64,000 nt of DNA from Membranipora membranacea (lineage: Eukaryota; Bryozoa; Gymnolaemata; Cheilostomatida; Membraniporidae). The notes beneath the pieces are model-generated. The model made no database searches, was not told the DNA's origin, and saw only the letters and a program-made list of their open reading frames with translations. How positions within the stretch are numbered: the stretch's first letter is position 1; every line of letters starts with the position of its first letter. The position numbers and the translations under genes are program-made. Of the stretch, positions 21,400-34,003 are shown piece after piece. Location of the stretch: assembly GCA_914767715.1 (NCBI GenBank), contig OU612074.1, forward strand, positions 7,519,501 through 7,583,500, in the 5' to 3' direction.

Positions 21400-23090
21400 C
21401 CAAGTTTGGTCCCTTTCAGCCCAGAGAGTAGAGAACCCTCATTCAAAGAGATCCACTTAGAGAACTGCATATCATATTGGATAGGACGGAATAGTATTGG
21501 AGATTAGGGTTAACGCAGGATTGCATCCTATGACTTGTGTGGTGTATAATATCATGAGAAGATATTAGTTGTTGAAATAATTGATACAAGGAGGTAGAGG
21601 AATGGTTGATATAATCTTTGCAGAGCATTTTGCCAATCTACAGCAGGATCAGCGTTCCATTTGTGAACTTTTTGGATACCCTTACAATATGCAAGTTTAA
21701 ATAATAAGAGTTTTCAAAGGTGTCTACTCATATAGCAGGGCACCTCCAGTCGATTTTTTCTACAATCTACCAAACGTATCAGTAAAAACCAGTAAAGGTA
21801 TTAAATTGGGACTCAGTCTATAGATTAGTTATGAGTGTGTATGAGTAGGTTTATGCGGGGGAAGCCCTCATAGTGACTGACTCCTACCAAGGCAGGATGT
21901 TCTAAAAAGTTGTTTGCTTACATAAAGCAGGGAGCGGATATGAAGTGAACTGTGGTATGTTGTCTGCCTACAGAAATTGTAGTGAATATCCTGCCAGGGG
22001 GCAGTAGAAAGCCTGAAGGCTCAAAAATCTGTTTGCTCTATCATTACCAGCAACCAGCTAGTTTAAAACCTACTCTTAGTGCGTACATAGGTAAATCAAC
22101 AAGCAGTTAGGATGCTATAAATATTTTTATATACATGTATATATAGCATCCTAACTGCTTGGTGATTTACTTATGTAAGCACTAAGAGTAGGTTTTGTAT
22201 GGAGTAATTATAATGGAACGGAAATTATTTGTCAAAATGTTTCATGTGGAACAAAAACATTTAATGGCTGCTGTGTACTAAAATCTAAGAAATTTGTGAT
22301 CAATGAATTGGTCAGCGATGCGATTGAAAACTGCTTTCCTTTTACAAAAAAAAGTCAATTGAAAATGACCTGAATCAGTGACCCTAAAACAATCACAAGT
22401 GTCTGCTAGTAGGGCTCAATCCATAATTTGATCTTTTTTTTAATTTCAACATCGATGGGTGATTGTTTGCAAGTTCAGATATATAGACCTCCAAAGTGCT
22501 CCATCAAAAATATACATAAAGAGTTCAAAATTAAGTGCTCTTCTATGGTTTTGTTCTTTTTGGTGTGAAGATTGCAGCGGTATTTACATGCAGGAGAATC
22601 CCTCATAGTGTCTTACTCCTATCGTGGCAGGACGCTGCTAATATTTCTTCGCCTACACAAAGTAAAAGAGAGGATATGAAGTGTCTGTGGCATGTTAGCT
22701 GCCCGCAGGGCATCTAATGAACGTCTTGGGGGTGGTAAAGATGGAAGACTCAGGAATTTGCTAGCTCAAACAGTGTCCATATAATTATTGCGTGAATTGG
22801 TTATCTAGGGATGAAAAGCCTTGCATATTACGGTACTGCGTGGTAACAAACTGCGAGTAATTAGTGAAAACTACTGTAACAGTGGTATGACAGTGAAAAA
22901 CAACACCAAGCACAAAAGATTTTCCAGCAATGTATGACTTTGATTCGATGCTTCTCCATAAAGTATTGAATAACTTAAGCAGCTACCTAGAAAAAGAAGA
23001 TACCTTGTAAACATTCAATGCAGTCTTTTACTGTCACCCTATTATCATGACCCCTACATCATCCACGATTATTAAATCACTGAGGCTTGG
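21400..23090. repeat. right arm of the large inverted repeat in unit 1
   Basis: This is the mirror of 16020-17310 (see that entry). Its equivalents are 29250-30940 in unit 2 and about 40110-41800 in unit 3. Confidence 0.75.
22067..22195. repeat. 129-bp palindrome, unit 1
   Basis: The arm AACCTACTCTTAGTGCGTAC ... AGCAGTTAGGATGCTATA pairs with TATAGCATCCTAACTGCT ... GCACTAAGAGTAGGTT around an AT-rich centre. It is MITE-like. Copies lie at 29921-30049 and 40787-40915. Confidence 0.85.
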
Positions 23091-24869
23091 TATAATTAGA
23101 AACACTGTCGCTTATTTTTTTTGTAAAATTCTAGATTCTGCTCAAACCTTTCTTAAATTGATTTTTTTTCATGGAATACGCACAACTTTGTCCGCATTAG
23201 AAATTACTACAGAAATAATTTTTGTATTATGAGTTGTGTTTCCTGTGTGTTATGGTTGTAAAGAATCTCGGAAACCCAATTAGGTAAGCCCAATGATTAA
23301 GGTGATCAATGACATGTCATAGTGAGTTTATCAGAGAAAAGAGGGGAGAAGAAACTGTGGACAATAATGATGATAAATCTCTTGGTCTGAAAGTGTCTTG
23401 CTAATCGCCATATCAATCACAATGGGTCAAACATCAGTCATGCAAAAGCCAAAATATGTAATCTCAGACATTGAGGATTATGTTAATACATACTTAGGAG
23501 CATTGCTGAGTTACATATTTTAACTACACCATCCATGGTAGCCTGGGATACAGGCCAACAATGAGGCCTTGTCTGTATTATTTTTGATGTTGGATATTGC
23601 GTCTGTGGTGTTATCTACTAATGTATCACTATTTTTGTACCTTTATAAATGGACCCATGTGCTTGTGTTTTGATTTTGTTTTGATTGGCTGATGGGTTTT
23701 AGTTTTTTATTGTGTGAAGTTACCCGACACACCCAAACCCAAGTTGTTTGACTGAATCCCAGTCTACATCTATGACTGTTCTGAGTCCTACAATTACTGC
23801 CTTCCTAAAATCATCTTTACTCAAATGATTAACTAGGCCTGGCCTATACGTATAACTAGAGTTCCATCTTTTAAACTTATGTCCGAAAGCTTCGTAAAGT
23901 TATACAGTCTTTTGATAAGCCTGTATAGTCGATCGTAGATAACAGACCTGCCATAAAATTTTCTGCATTTGCTTCATGCCACTTGTGCTGTTGATTCTTT
24001 GACTTTCTGTTGACATCTTTGTCTGCCTCTAAACAATATGATGGTTCTGATTGGCTGGTGGAAGGGAAAAAGCCAATACCAGGTCAATTGGTACTTTCAT
24101 GAAAGAACATATTGATATAATAGTTAATGTGAAAGTAATACAGTTTCACTTTGACTATCTCTAAATAGCCAACACATTGGATATCTACCTCCTACAGTGG
24201 CATTCATATTGTATTGTCCCGATATAAAGTTTTTTTGGCTAACCAGGTTTAGAACTTAGAAGTGAGTGGGAGCTAGTGGGAACTGAATAATACCAACAAA
24301 GATATATAGAGGGAAAACTATTAGATAACAGATCCCCCTGGATTCTGTGCGCAAACTGTATGAAAATGTCAAAATTTGGCCAGGTATCAAGCCAAGCCGA
24401 GTTCATATACCTATACTGTTTTATGATTAATTATTTGATAAATAATAAGGATACTGGTTGGGCTAGCCAATTCCAGAGTTTTCCATCACTGCCACCCCCA
24501 AGACGTTTCTAATAACCCAAGCATCTGTGGATGATTACTAAGCGGATAGTTTAGGGAGTCATGATATATTAGCTGTCAAAGGCTACGACTGCCTTGGATA
24601 TTAACAAGGTATTTTCTATTTCTAGGTAACTGCTTAATTTTTATTCAATAATTAATGTAAGGGCATAAATGTCATCTTGGAAGACATTTTGTACTTGATG
24701 TTGATTTTCACTGCCATACTGGAATAGGTTTCACCCATTACTCACAGTTCATTGCCACGCAGTACTGTAATATGCAAGACTTTTTTTGCACCCCTAGAGA
24801 AATTCCTTAGTCTTCCATCTTTACCACCCCCAAGACGTTATTGAGGTGTCCTGTAGCTAACATACCACA

Positions 24870-25950
24870 CCCACCCATAGTCAAATTCCGGGAGGATAAC
24901 TCTCAATGCTGCCTTTTGTACACTTTCAAGCCGTGATTTGTTGTGCTCAGACAAAAAAGTATAAATTGCTGGAATGGCATAGCACATGATGGAACGAATT
25001 TTGGTAATGTGAAAAATTTTCAGACCTTCAACATTTAAACCAATTAATTTCGGTTTACGCGTTAAAAACAGGCGAGTATTACATTTAGATATCAGACAAT
25101 CAATATGCTTGTCAAAATTTAGTTTTTGATCTACAAAAACTCCCAAAAATTTTACTGATGACTGTGGCTGCAAAGATGCACATTCAATCTGAACCGCCTC
25201 TGAAAAGTTATGACGGGTTGACAAAGAAACATTCATAATTACGGTCTTATTTGCATTTAAAAGCATAGAGTTTTCCTCGGCCCATCTTTGTGTAGCGTCT
25301 AATGCAGGCAATATTGCGCTTGAGTCATTGGTGTTTGATATAGCAGTGTAAAAAGAACTGTCATCCGCATGCTTGACATGAGAAAAATTCGGAATACATA
25401 AGTCATTACAATAAATTAGCCATAGTATCGGCCCTAATTTCGTACCCTGTGGTGTACCAACATTTGATGGGATGAATGAAGATGAGTGGTTTGAGCTGAA
25501 TCTAACAAACTGGAAGCGATCAGATAGGAAGTCAGCAACTAGTGTTGTTATATTCTCGTTGAAGCAATGTCCCCTCATTTTGTTGACTAGTAGGTTTGGT
25601 TGTAGTCTGTCGAAGGCTTTAGAAAAGTCAACACCTGCCAGTTGGAAGAATTTGGTGCTAGCTTTATCTAGGTCCTCGCTGAAGTCGTCCAATAGTTGTA
25701 TCAGAGCGTCAACAGTACCGATGTTGGGTTTGTAGGCGTATTGATTTATATCAACTATCTCTGTCTGCTTAATTTTCATTTTATTTATGATTACTTCTTC
25801 TGACAGTTTTCCCAAGTGAAACAGTAGCGAGATAGGGCGGTAATCCTTCATTTGAGTTGGTGCAAAGATTTTAGGGATTGGCTTGATCTGCGCCCGTTTC
25901 CACTTACGTGGGAACTCCACTGATGTCATCATTGTGTTTATTATATTGCA
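24870..25950 (-). pseudogene. non-LTR retrotransposon reverse transcriptase, unit 2 copy
   Basis: The minus frame from about 25950 down to 24838 encodes an RT fragment: WKRAQIKPIPK, YRPISLL, VDFSKAFDRLQP, GTPQGTKLGPILW and KHADDSSFY. The usual Tyr of the catalytic YADD box is His; the two Asp remain. The C-terminus is cut off by the deletion junction near 24870, which adds a chance tail (GWVWYVSYRTPQ). Only the RT core remains; no endonuclease part is seen upstream, so the element was 5' truncated before duplication. Confidence 0.85.
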
Positions 25951-27180
25951 TGTTGAGCATAAAATTTATGCAGTCCTGGTCATATAATAACGGCTAGACT
26001 CAATATAGCCCTTTTTAAAATATGAAAACTTCCAAAATCCTACAGCATCCTACACACAAACATGTTTAACCCTGCACATAAATATGACGTTGGTTAGATA
26101 ACATAGGTTCCCATCATACAAAATATGACCCTTAATTTGGAGGTTGCTGCTACTCTTGTTGAACTTAGAGAGAATGATCTGCTTTCCCCCTCCCCTGACC
26201 ATCCATGATCTGCTTACCCCCTCCCCTTACCATCCATGATCAGCTTACACTCATATAGCAGGGCAATGGTTTAGGAAAAATGGTAGATTTGCGCCTACAT
26301 AAGGGTATGAACTGGTCTGTGGTATGTAAGATGTCAAAAAAAGTAAATAAACAACTCATATCTGAACTCAGATATCTGAACGCATATTATATACCCAATA
26401 TTATATGTTGGCTTTTTAAAATAATGGTGGAGAGAGCTCTTTGAAAACTTATTTATTAAATGTTACGTAAGATTCCTTTTTCTGTATCACATGTATTTTC
26501 GCCAAACCTTTATTTCGTACATTGCCCCAAGCTTCTATACAGTAGGTTGGCATAGAAGTTATTGAGCAATTATGAAGTACAATCGAAATTGATTTTGATA
26601 ATTACGACGCCACAATGTAAATAAGCCCTAGGACAAGTTTTAAATCTGAAATATCTCCCCAGTGGAGTTTGGTGTCAATTGAGACTCCTAAAGTATTATG
26701 GAGTCTGTGTTGAAAATAAGTGCATTTTAAATGCATAAACTTTCATTAAATTCATCAAGTCTTTAGCACAGCAAATCACTATGCTGGAATGTTGTTGTTT
26801 TCCATGACAAACATATTGGCCAGGTTATGCAATCAATGACATTTTGACTTCACTTTCACAACATGAGTGCAACACATTACCTTATTCAGTTAATAATTCA
26901 TTGGTGTGGCCCATTTCAGCAAAGCACAGTTTATCACATGGTTAAAAGCAGTAAAACACCATCATTTACGTTTTCATTTGTTTCACATCTTCAATGTGCT
27001 GGTTAGCTTGATGATCAACTATTCAATCAATCAACTGTTTTATGTCTGCTCTATCTCATGTAGGTTTACTCTGATTTTACGCTGTTCCAGCAAATAAGCA
27101 ACTTTTACTCTTTTTTTACACAGCGATCAAATATTTCTATGCTAAGATGACATTACTCTTATTGAACAGCATTGTGAGCA
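25951..27180. other. no gene recognised; unit sequence shared with 35400-36640
   Basis: The segment matches unit 3 nearly base for base and is missing from unit 1. A 63-aa frame (26906-27097; also 36362-36553) is conserved only because the DNA is; nothing in it looks like a domain. Confidence 0.5.
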
Positions 27181-27623
27181 GAATATGCGCTTATTTCAAC
27201 TGAAGTTTGCACCGCTCTGATTTCACTGACAAATTAGTTGTTTTTCACCCCATTATTTTTCTCTGTGCGCTCTCCTGGGGTGAGTTTCTCTTAATGCAAG
27301 AAAAGTCAAGTGTCATCATAACAAGTATTTGAACCCCTGCACAAATACAGGAAGTTTGAATCAGTTACTGCCCATCTAACTTGAAGGATATCTGAGTTGA
27401 AGGTCCCCGACATGTTTGTAACAAGTTATGTGATTTTTATTTCAGGGTCAAAACTAGGATATCCGAAGATACCGTATTATACAAAGAACAACGGAGGATA
27501 ATTCAATGTATTTATTTACAACAGTAATTTATTTTGTAAAATAACATGATCGTACGATGTTATTAAAATTAGCATTGTCCAACTAGATTGAGGCGACTTG
27601 TGCAGCTAGTCCAGCTGAAATCC

Positions 27624-27806
27624 TTAGCCCGGATGTGAAAAAGCCATCCTCCTGAGCATACGACCTCGTTCATCATTTGCCATGAGAGCTTTCAGTTCTG
27701 CTGCTTCCCGCTCTCTATCTTCTTCTCTAGGTATTGTACCATCAAACAACCAACCTCTTGCCAAGCTTATCAAGACTACAACGACTAGCGCTCCGAGAAC
27801 TCTCAT
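27624..27806 (-). CDS. small secreted peptide precursor, unit 2 copy (60 aa)
   Basis: Same start logic as the unit 1 copy (ATG at 27806). The signal peptide is identical (MRVLGALVVVVLISLARG), followed by WLFDGTIPREEDRER, then AAELKALMANDERGRMLRR, and it ends MAFSHPG-stop. The final arrangement, dibasic RR then a short peptide ending in Gly at the C-terminus, is what an amidated secreted peptide precursor looks like; the predicted product would be MAFSHP-amide. This is inference from layout: sixty residues and one peptide copy are little evidence. TATA box and AATAAA are present as in unit 1. Confidence 0.6.
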   Translation of the reverse strand: MRVLGALVVVVLISLARGWLFDGTIPREEDREREAAELKALMANDERGRMLRRMAFSHPG

Positions 27807-27849
27807 GATGCAGATGATGTCTGAACACAATGATCATATCTGAGCTGAC

Positions 27850-27868
27850 ACTCCCTATATATACCCAG
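27850..27868 (-). promoter_or_regulatory. TATA box of the unit 2 peptide gene
   Basis: On the minus strand GGGTATATATAGGGAGTGTC lies about 50 bp upstream of the ATG. Confidence 0.7.
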
Positions 27869-28052
27869 GCAACTTGAGCTGTTACTGGAAAGTTTGTAAC
27901 TACCATCAGCCCCTAAAATACCTGAAACCTACAGATCTCGTAAACAAGTCAGTTTTGTCATACCATAAGTCGTTTGGAAATATGTTAGAGATTGCATTGT
28001 CATGAGTGGGCTAGATGGTATTCCGTTCCTCGCACAGTATCTGTTTACTATA

Positions 28053-28285
28053 CAGGCCTGTAGTTCATAGGGGAGGAAGGAAGGCTCTGCCTAAAAATGC
28101 AATAAATAAATATTACCTCTCAGAATCAGCTCATTTGGGATTTCCATTTGCTATTTATATCATCAAAACGATGGCTTGGGACTGGGGACTCAGGAGGAGC
28201 TTACAATACCCAGCCTGGTGTTACTTCACATCCTCAAGGACTTGCGTCTCCCTCCCATTTTTCCTAAACTTCGGTTTTGCTATAT
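28053..28285. mobile_element. CAGGCCCGTAGTT-family element, unit 2 copy
   Basis: Orthologous position to 20196-20425. The junction at 28018-28021 joins the peptide-gene promoter region directly to this segment. Confidence 0.55.
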
Positions 28286-29920
28286 GAGTGTAATTTAGTC
28301 ATATGGATGGTAAGGAGAGGAGGTATGCATATCATTCTCTCAAAGTTTTACAAGAGTAGCAACATCAAAATAAAGGGCGTATTTTGTATGATGGGAACCT
28401 ATGCAATCTAACCAACGTCATATTGATGTGCAAGGTAAAAAATCTTTGAACGTAGGATGCTGATTTCGGAAGTTTTTACATTTGAAAAATTTCCATATTG
28501 AGCCTAGCTATTACAACATGACCATGATAAATGTAGTAAAAAATTGTTGGGACGAGCAATGAATTGCATATCACCAGTGTTGGAAGTGAATGTGAACTGG
28601 TGCGAACTGAGTACCCTCAGAGAAATGTAGAGGGGGAACTATAAAACACAGTTTTGTGCACAAACTGTGTGAAAATATCTTATGTTGACCAGATATCAAT
28701 CATTTATTATTACCATCAGCAATCATACTATAACAGTTCTATCTTTCTGCATAAATGTTATGGTCAACATGGATAGGTTTGCGTAATTTGATATAGACGT
28801 TGCAAATATATTTTCCTGCGGCTGCATTGCGCCGAGTTTTGCCGCTTTCGACCCAGAGAGTAGAGTACTCACAATTGAAGAGGACCACTGTAAATCACTA
28901 TTATTGAAATTAACAGGTATAATAATATTTTGCACAGTAAAACTAGAAGGAACAGTATCAGACTGTAAGGCTAGGAGTCAGAACTAGGACTAGGACTAAA
29001 GCTGGATTCCATCCTACAACTTGTTGTTATCAGATGCATGATATTATGAGATATGTGTTGTTGATATAGTTGATATAATCTAATTCTTACAAAGTATGAT
29101 GGCCAGTAACTGCAAGACCAGATTCTATTTTTGAATTTTTTGGATACCCCTGCAATGTACAAGTTGAAACGGTTGAACTTTCAAAAGAGTTACTCATGTA
29201 GCAGACTACACCAAAAGTATCAGTGAAAGATTTTCCTGCGGGCTGCATTGCGCCAAGTTTGGTCCCTTTCAGCCCAGAGAGTAGAGAACCCTCATTCAAA
29301 GAGATCCACTTAGAGAACTGCATATCATATTGGATAGGACGGAATAGTATTGGAGATTAAGGGTTAACGCAGGATTGCATCCTATGACTTGTGTGGTGTA
29401 TAATATCATGAGAAGATATTAGTTGTTGAAATAATTGATACAAGGAGGTAGAGGAATGGTTGATATAATCTTTGCAGAGCATTTTGCCAATCTACAGCAG
29501 GATCAGCGTTCCATTTGTGAACTTTTTGGATACCCTTACAATATGCAAGTTTAAATAATAAGAGTTTTCAAAGGTGTCTACTCATATAGCAGGGCACCTC
29601 CAGTCGATTTTTTCTACAATCTACCAAACGTATCAGTAAAAACCAGTAAAGGTATTAAATTGGGACTCAGTCTATAGATTAGTTATGAGTGTGTATGAGC
29701 AGGTTTATGCGGGGGAAGCCCTCATAGTGACTGACTCCTACCAAGGCAGGATGTTCTAAATAGTTGTTTGCTTACATAAAGCAGGGAGCGGATATGAAGT
29801 GAACTGTGGTATGTTGTCTGCCTACAGAAATTGTAGTGAATATCCTGCCAGGGGGCAGTAGAAAGCCTGAAGGCTCAAAAATCTGTTTGCTCGATCATTA
29901 CCAGCAACCAGCTAGTTTAA

Positions 29921-30049
29921 AACCTACTCTTAGTGCGTACATAGGTAAATCAACAAGCAGTTAGGATGCTATAAATATTTTTATATACATTTATATATAG
30001 CATCCTAACTGCTTGGTGATTTACTTATGTAAGCACTAAGAGTAGGTTT
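29921..30049. repeat. 129-bp palindrome, unit 2
   Basis: Same element as 22067-22195. Confidence 0.85.
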
Positions 30050-32165
30050 TGTATGGAGTAATTATAATGGAACGGAAATTATTTGTCAAAATGTTTCATA
30101 TGGAACAAAAACATTTAATGGCTGCTGTGTAATCTAAGAAATTTTTGATCAATGAATTGGTCAGCAATGCGCTTGAAAACTGCTTTCCTTTTACAAAAAA
30201 AAGTCAATTGAAAATGACCTGAATCAGTGACCCTAAAACAATCACAAGTGTCTGCTAGTAGGGCTCAATCCATAATTTGATCCTTTTTGTAGTTTCAACA
30301 TCGATGGGTGATCGTTTGCAAGTTCAGATATATAGACCTCCAAAGTGCTTCATCAAAAATATACATAAAGAGTTCAAAATTAAGTGCTCTTCTATGGTTT
30401 TTTGTTTTTTTTGGTGTGAAGATTGCAGCGATATTTTCATGCAGGAGAAGCCCTCATAGTGTCTTACTCCTATCGTGGCACGACGCTGTAAATATTTCTT
30501 TGCCTACACAAAGTAAAAGAGAGGATATGAAGTGTCTGTGGTATGTTAGCTGCCCGCAGGGCATCTAATGAACGTCTTGGGGGTGGTAAAGATGGAAGAC
30601 TCAGGAATTTGCTAGCTCAAACAGTGTCCATATAATTATGGCGTGAATTAGTTATCTAGGGATGAAAAGCCTTGCATATTACAGTACTGCGTGGTAACAA
30701 ACTACGAGTAATTGGTGAAAACTACAGTGGTATGACAGTGAAAAACAACACCAAGCACAAAAGATTTTCCAGCAATGTATGACTTTGATTCGATGCTTCT
30801 CCATAAAGTATTGAATAACTTAAGCAGCTACCTAGAAAAAGAAGATACCTTGTAAACATCCAATGCAGTCTTTTACTGTCACCCTATTATCATGACCCCT
30901 AAATCATCCACGATTATTAAATCACTGAGGCTTGGTATAATTAGAAACACTGTAGCTTAAATTTTTTGTAAAATTCTAGATTCTGCTCAAACCTTTCTTA
31001 AATGTGTGTGTAAAGAATGTTTGTAAAGAATCTCGGAAACCCATTTAGGTAAGCCCAATGATTAAGGTAATCAATGACATGTCATAGTGAGTTTATCAGA
31101 GAAAAGAGGGGAGAAGAAACTGTGGACAATAATGATGGTAAATTTCTGGGTCTACCAGAAAGTGTCATGCAAATCGCCATATCAATCACATTGCCTCAAA
31201 CATCAGTCATCCAAAAGCCAAAACATGTAATCTCAGACATTGAGGATTATGTTAATACATACTTAGGAGCATTGTTGAGTTACATATTTTAACTACACCA
31301 TCCATGGTAGCCTGGGATACAGGCCAACAATGAGGCCTTGTCTGTAGTATTTGTGATGTTCGATATTGCATCTGTGGTGTTATCTACTCATGTATCACTA
31401 TTTTTGTACCTAAATGGACCCATGTGCTTGTGTTTTGGTTTTGTTTTGATTGGCTGATGGGTTTTAGTTTTTTATTGTGTGAAGTTACCCGACACACCCA
31501 CCTCCAAGTTGTTTGACTGAATCCCAGTCTACATCTATGGCTGTTCTGAGTCCTACAATTACTGCCTTCCTAAAATCATCTTTACTCAAATGATTAACTA
31601 GGCCTGGCCTATACGTATAACTAGAGTTCTATCTTTTAGACTTATGTCCGAAAGCTTCGTAAAGTTATACAGTCTTTTGATAAGCCTGTATAGTCGATCG
31701 TAGATAACAGACCTACCTTAAAATTTTCTTCATTTGCTTCATGCCACTTGTGCTGTTGATTCTTTGACTTTCTGTTGACATCTTTGTCTGCCTCTAAACA
31801 ATATGATGGTTCTGATTGGCTGGTGGAAGGGAAAAAGCCAATACCAGGTCAATTGGTACTTTCATGAAAGAACATATTGATATAATAGTTAATGTGAAAG
31901 TAATACAGTTTCACTTTGACTATCTCTAAATAGCCAACACATTGGATATCTACCTCCTACAGTGGCATTCATATTGTATTGTCCCGATATAAAGTTTTTT
32001 TGGCTAACCAGGTTTAGAACTTAGAAGTGAGTGGGAGCTAGTGGGAACTGAATAATAGCAACAAAGATATATAGAGGGAAAACTATTAGATAACAGATCC
32101 CCCTGGATTCTGTGCGCAAACTGTATGAAAATGTCAAAATTTGGCCAGGTATCAAGCCAAGCCGA

Positions 32166-32351
32166 GTTCATATACCTATTAGAACTAACAAACTATCACC
32201 GTTGGATGGAGCCGCACAAGAAAAGCAAATAGTTGTGTGTGTTAAGTCTGAGCCCACCAGGCTCTTGCAGTTAGTGACAGAAAATTCTAACATGATGGCT
32301 CATTTTCCGAAATCCCCTGAGTTGCCTGAGACTGCGCTGGATATTTTAAAG
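32166..32351 (+). pseudogene. exon-like coding fragment at the start of unit 3
   Basis: The open frame (VHIPIRTNKLSPLDGAAQEK, ..., PELPETALDILK) ends exactly at a consensus donor AAAG/GTATCT. The unit 1 copy is near-identical in coding but has lost the donor. It looks like an exon captured from a gene I cannot identify. No partner exon is evident in the unit. Confidence 0.45.
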
Positions 32352-33932
32352 GTATCTTCTATTTCTAGGTAACTTCTCAATTTATTCAATATCTAATGTA
32401 GAAGCACCAAATTCATACATGGAAGACCTTTTGTGCCTAGGGTGGACTTCCACTGTCATCATACTATTGCAAGTTTAATCGATTACTCAAAGGTAGTTGC
32501 TACGCGGTACCGCAATATACCAGATCCTTTTGTTCACCCCTCGATAAATATCTTACGCCAATACGGATACTGTTTTATGATTAATTATTTGATAAATAAT
32601 AAGGATACTGGTTGGGCTAGCCAATTCCAGAGTTTTCCATCACTGCCACCCCCAAGACGTTTCTAATAACCCAAGCATCTGTGGATGATTACTAAGCGGA
32701 TAGTTTAGGGAGTCATGATATATTATCTGTCAAAGGCTACGACTGCCTTGGATATTAACAAGGTATTTTCTATTTCTAGGTAACTGCTTAATTTTTATTC
32801 AATAATTAATGTAAGGGCATAAATGTCATCTTGGAAGACATTTTGTACTTGATGTTGATTTTCACTGCCATACTGGAATAGGTTTCACCCATTACTCACA
32901 GTTCATTGCCACGCAGTACTGTAATATGCAAGACTTTTTGTGCACCCCTAGAGAAATTCCTTAGTCTTACATCTTTACCACCCCCAAGACGTTCATGAGG
33001 TGTCCTGTAGCTAACATACCACACCCACTTCATATCCTCTCTTAAACTCTATATAGGCGAAGAAATATTTACTGCGTCCTGCCGCGATAGGAGTTAGACA
33101 CTATGACCGTTTGGTTTCCATAACTTTTTAGCAACATGATGACGTGTTGGTTTTACCTATGTACACACTAAGAATAAGGTATTTTACTAAGAATAGGTAT
33201 TGAACTAGCTGGTTGCTGGTAATGTTTAAGCCAGCAGATTTTTGAGTCTTCAGTATTTCTACCGCCCCCAGGCAGGATGTTCATTTCGATTTCTGTAGGC
33301 AGACAACATACCACAGAGCAGAGCAGAGCAGAGCACTTCATATCCGCTCTCTGATTCATGTAAGCAAAACAAGTATTTAGTACATCCTGACTTGGTAGGA
33401 GTCAGTCACTATGAGGGCTTCCCCCACATTAACCTACTCATACACACTCATAACTAATCTATAGACTGAGTCCCAAATTAAGACCTTTACTGGGTTTTAC
33501 TGATACTTTTGGTAGACTGTCGAAAAAAGCGATTGGAGGTGCCCTGCTATATGAGAAGACACCTTTGAAAACTCCAATTATTTTAACTTGCATATTGTAA
33601 GGGTATCCAAAAAGTTCACAAATGGAACGCTGATCCTGCTGTAGATTGGCCAAATGCTCTGTAAAGATTATATCAACCATTCCTCTAACTTCTTGTATCA
33701 ATTAAATCAATGACTAATATCTTCTCATGATATTATACACCAGACAACAGCAAGCCTTAGGATGTTATCAAGCCTTAACCTTCCATCTCCGATGCTATTT
33801 CCGTCCAATGCTGGGTTAAAAAGAATATAATACATGTTGATTTCAATTATTCAATATGATATGCAGTGTTCTAAGTGGACTTCTTTAACTGTGGGTTCTC
33901 TTCTCTCTGGGCTGAAAGCGGCCAAAATATGC

Positions 33933-33933
<1 letters not shown>

Positions 33934-34003
<70 letters not shown>
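33934..34003. repeat. (TTGA)n microsatellite, about 17 copies, 3' tail of LINE
   Basis: Same locus as 17318-17444 but roughly half as long. Confidence 0.95.

Larger units (their letters stand above)
24401..32165. repeat. array unit 2
   Basis: The unit opens with the same GTTCATATACCTAT as units 1 and 3 but then jumps to sequence equivalent to 15906 (ACTGTTTTATGATTAATT), so the exon-like start is deleted. It also lacks the pieces equivalent to 16410-17770 and 18780-20160. It retains the LINE body, the peptide gene and the right arm. Confidence 0.85.

Noticed and set aside
25472-25735. 87-aa plus-strand frame (also 34925-35188)
   Set aside because: It is the shadow of the reverse transcriptase on the other strand.
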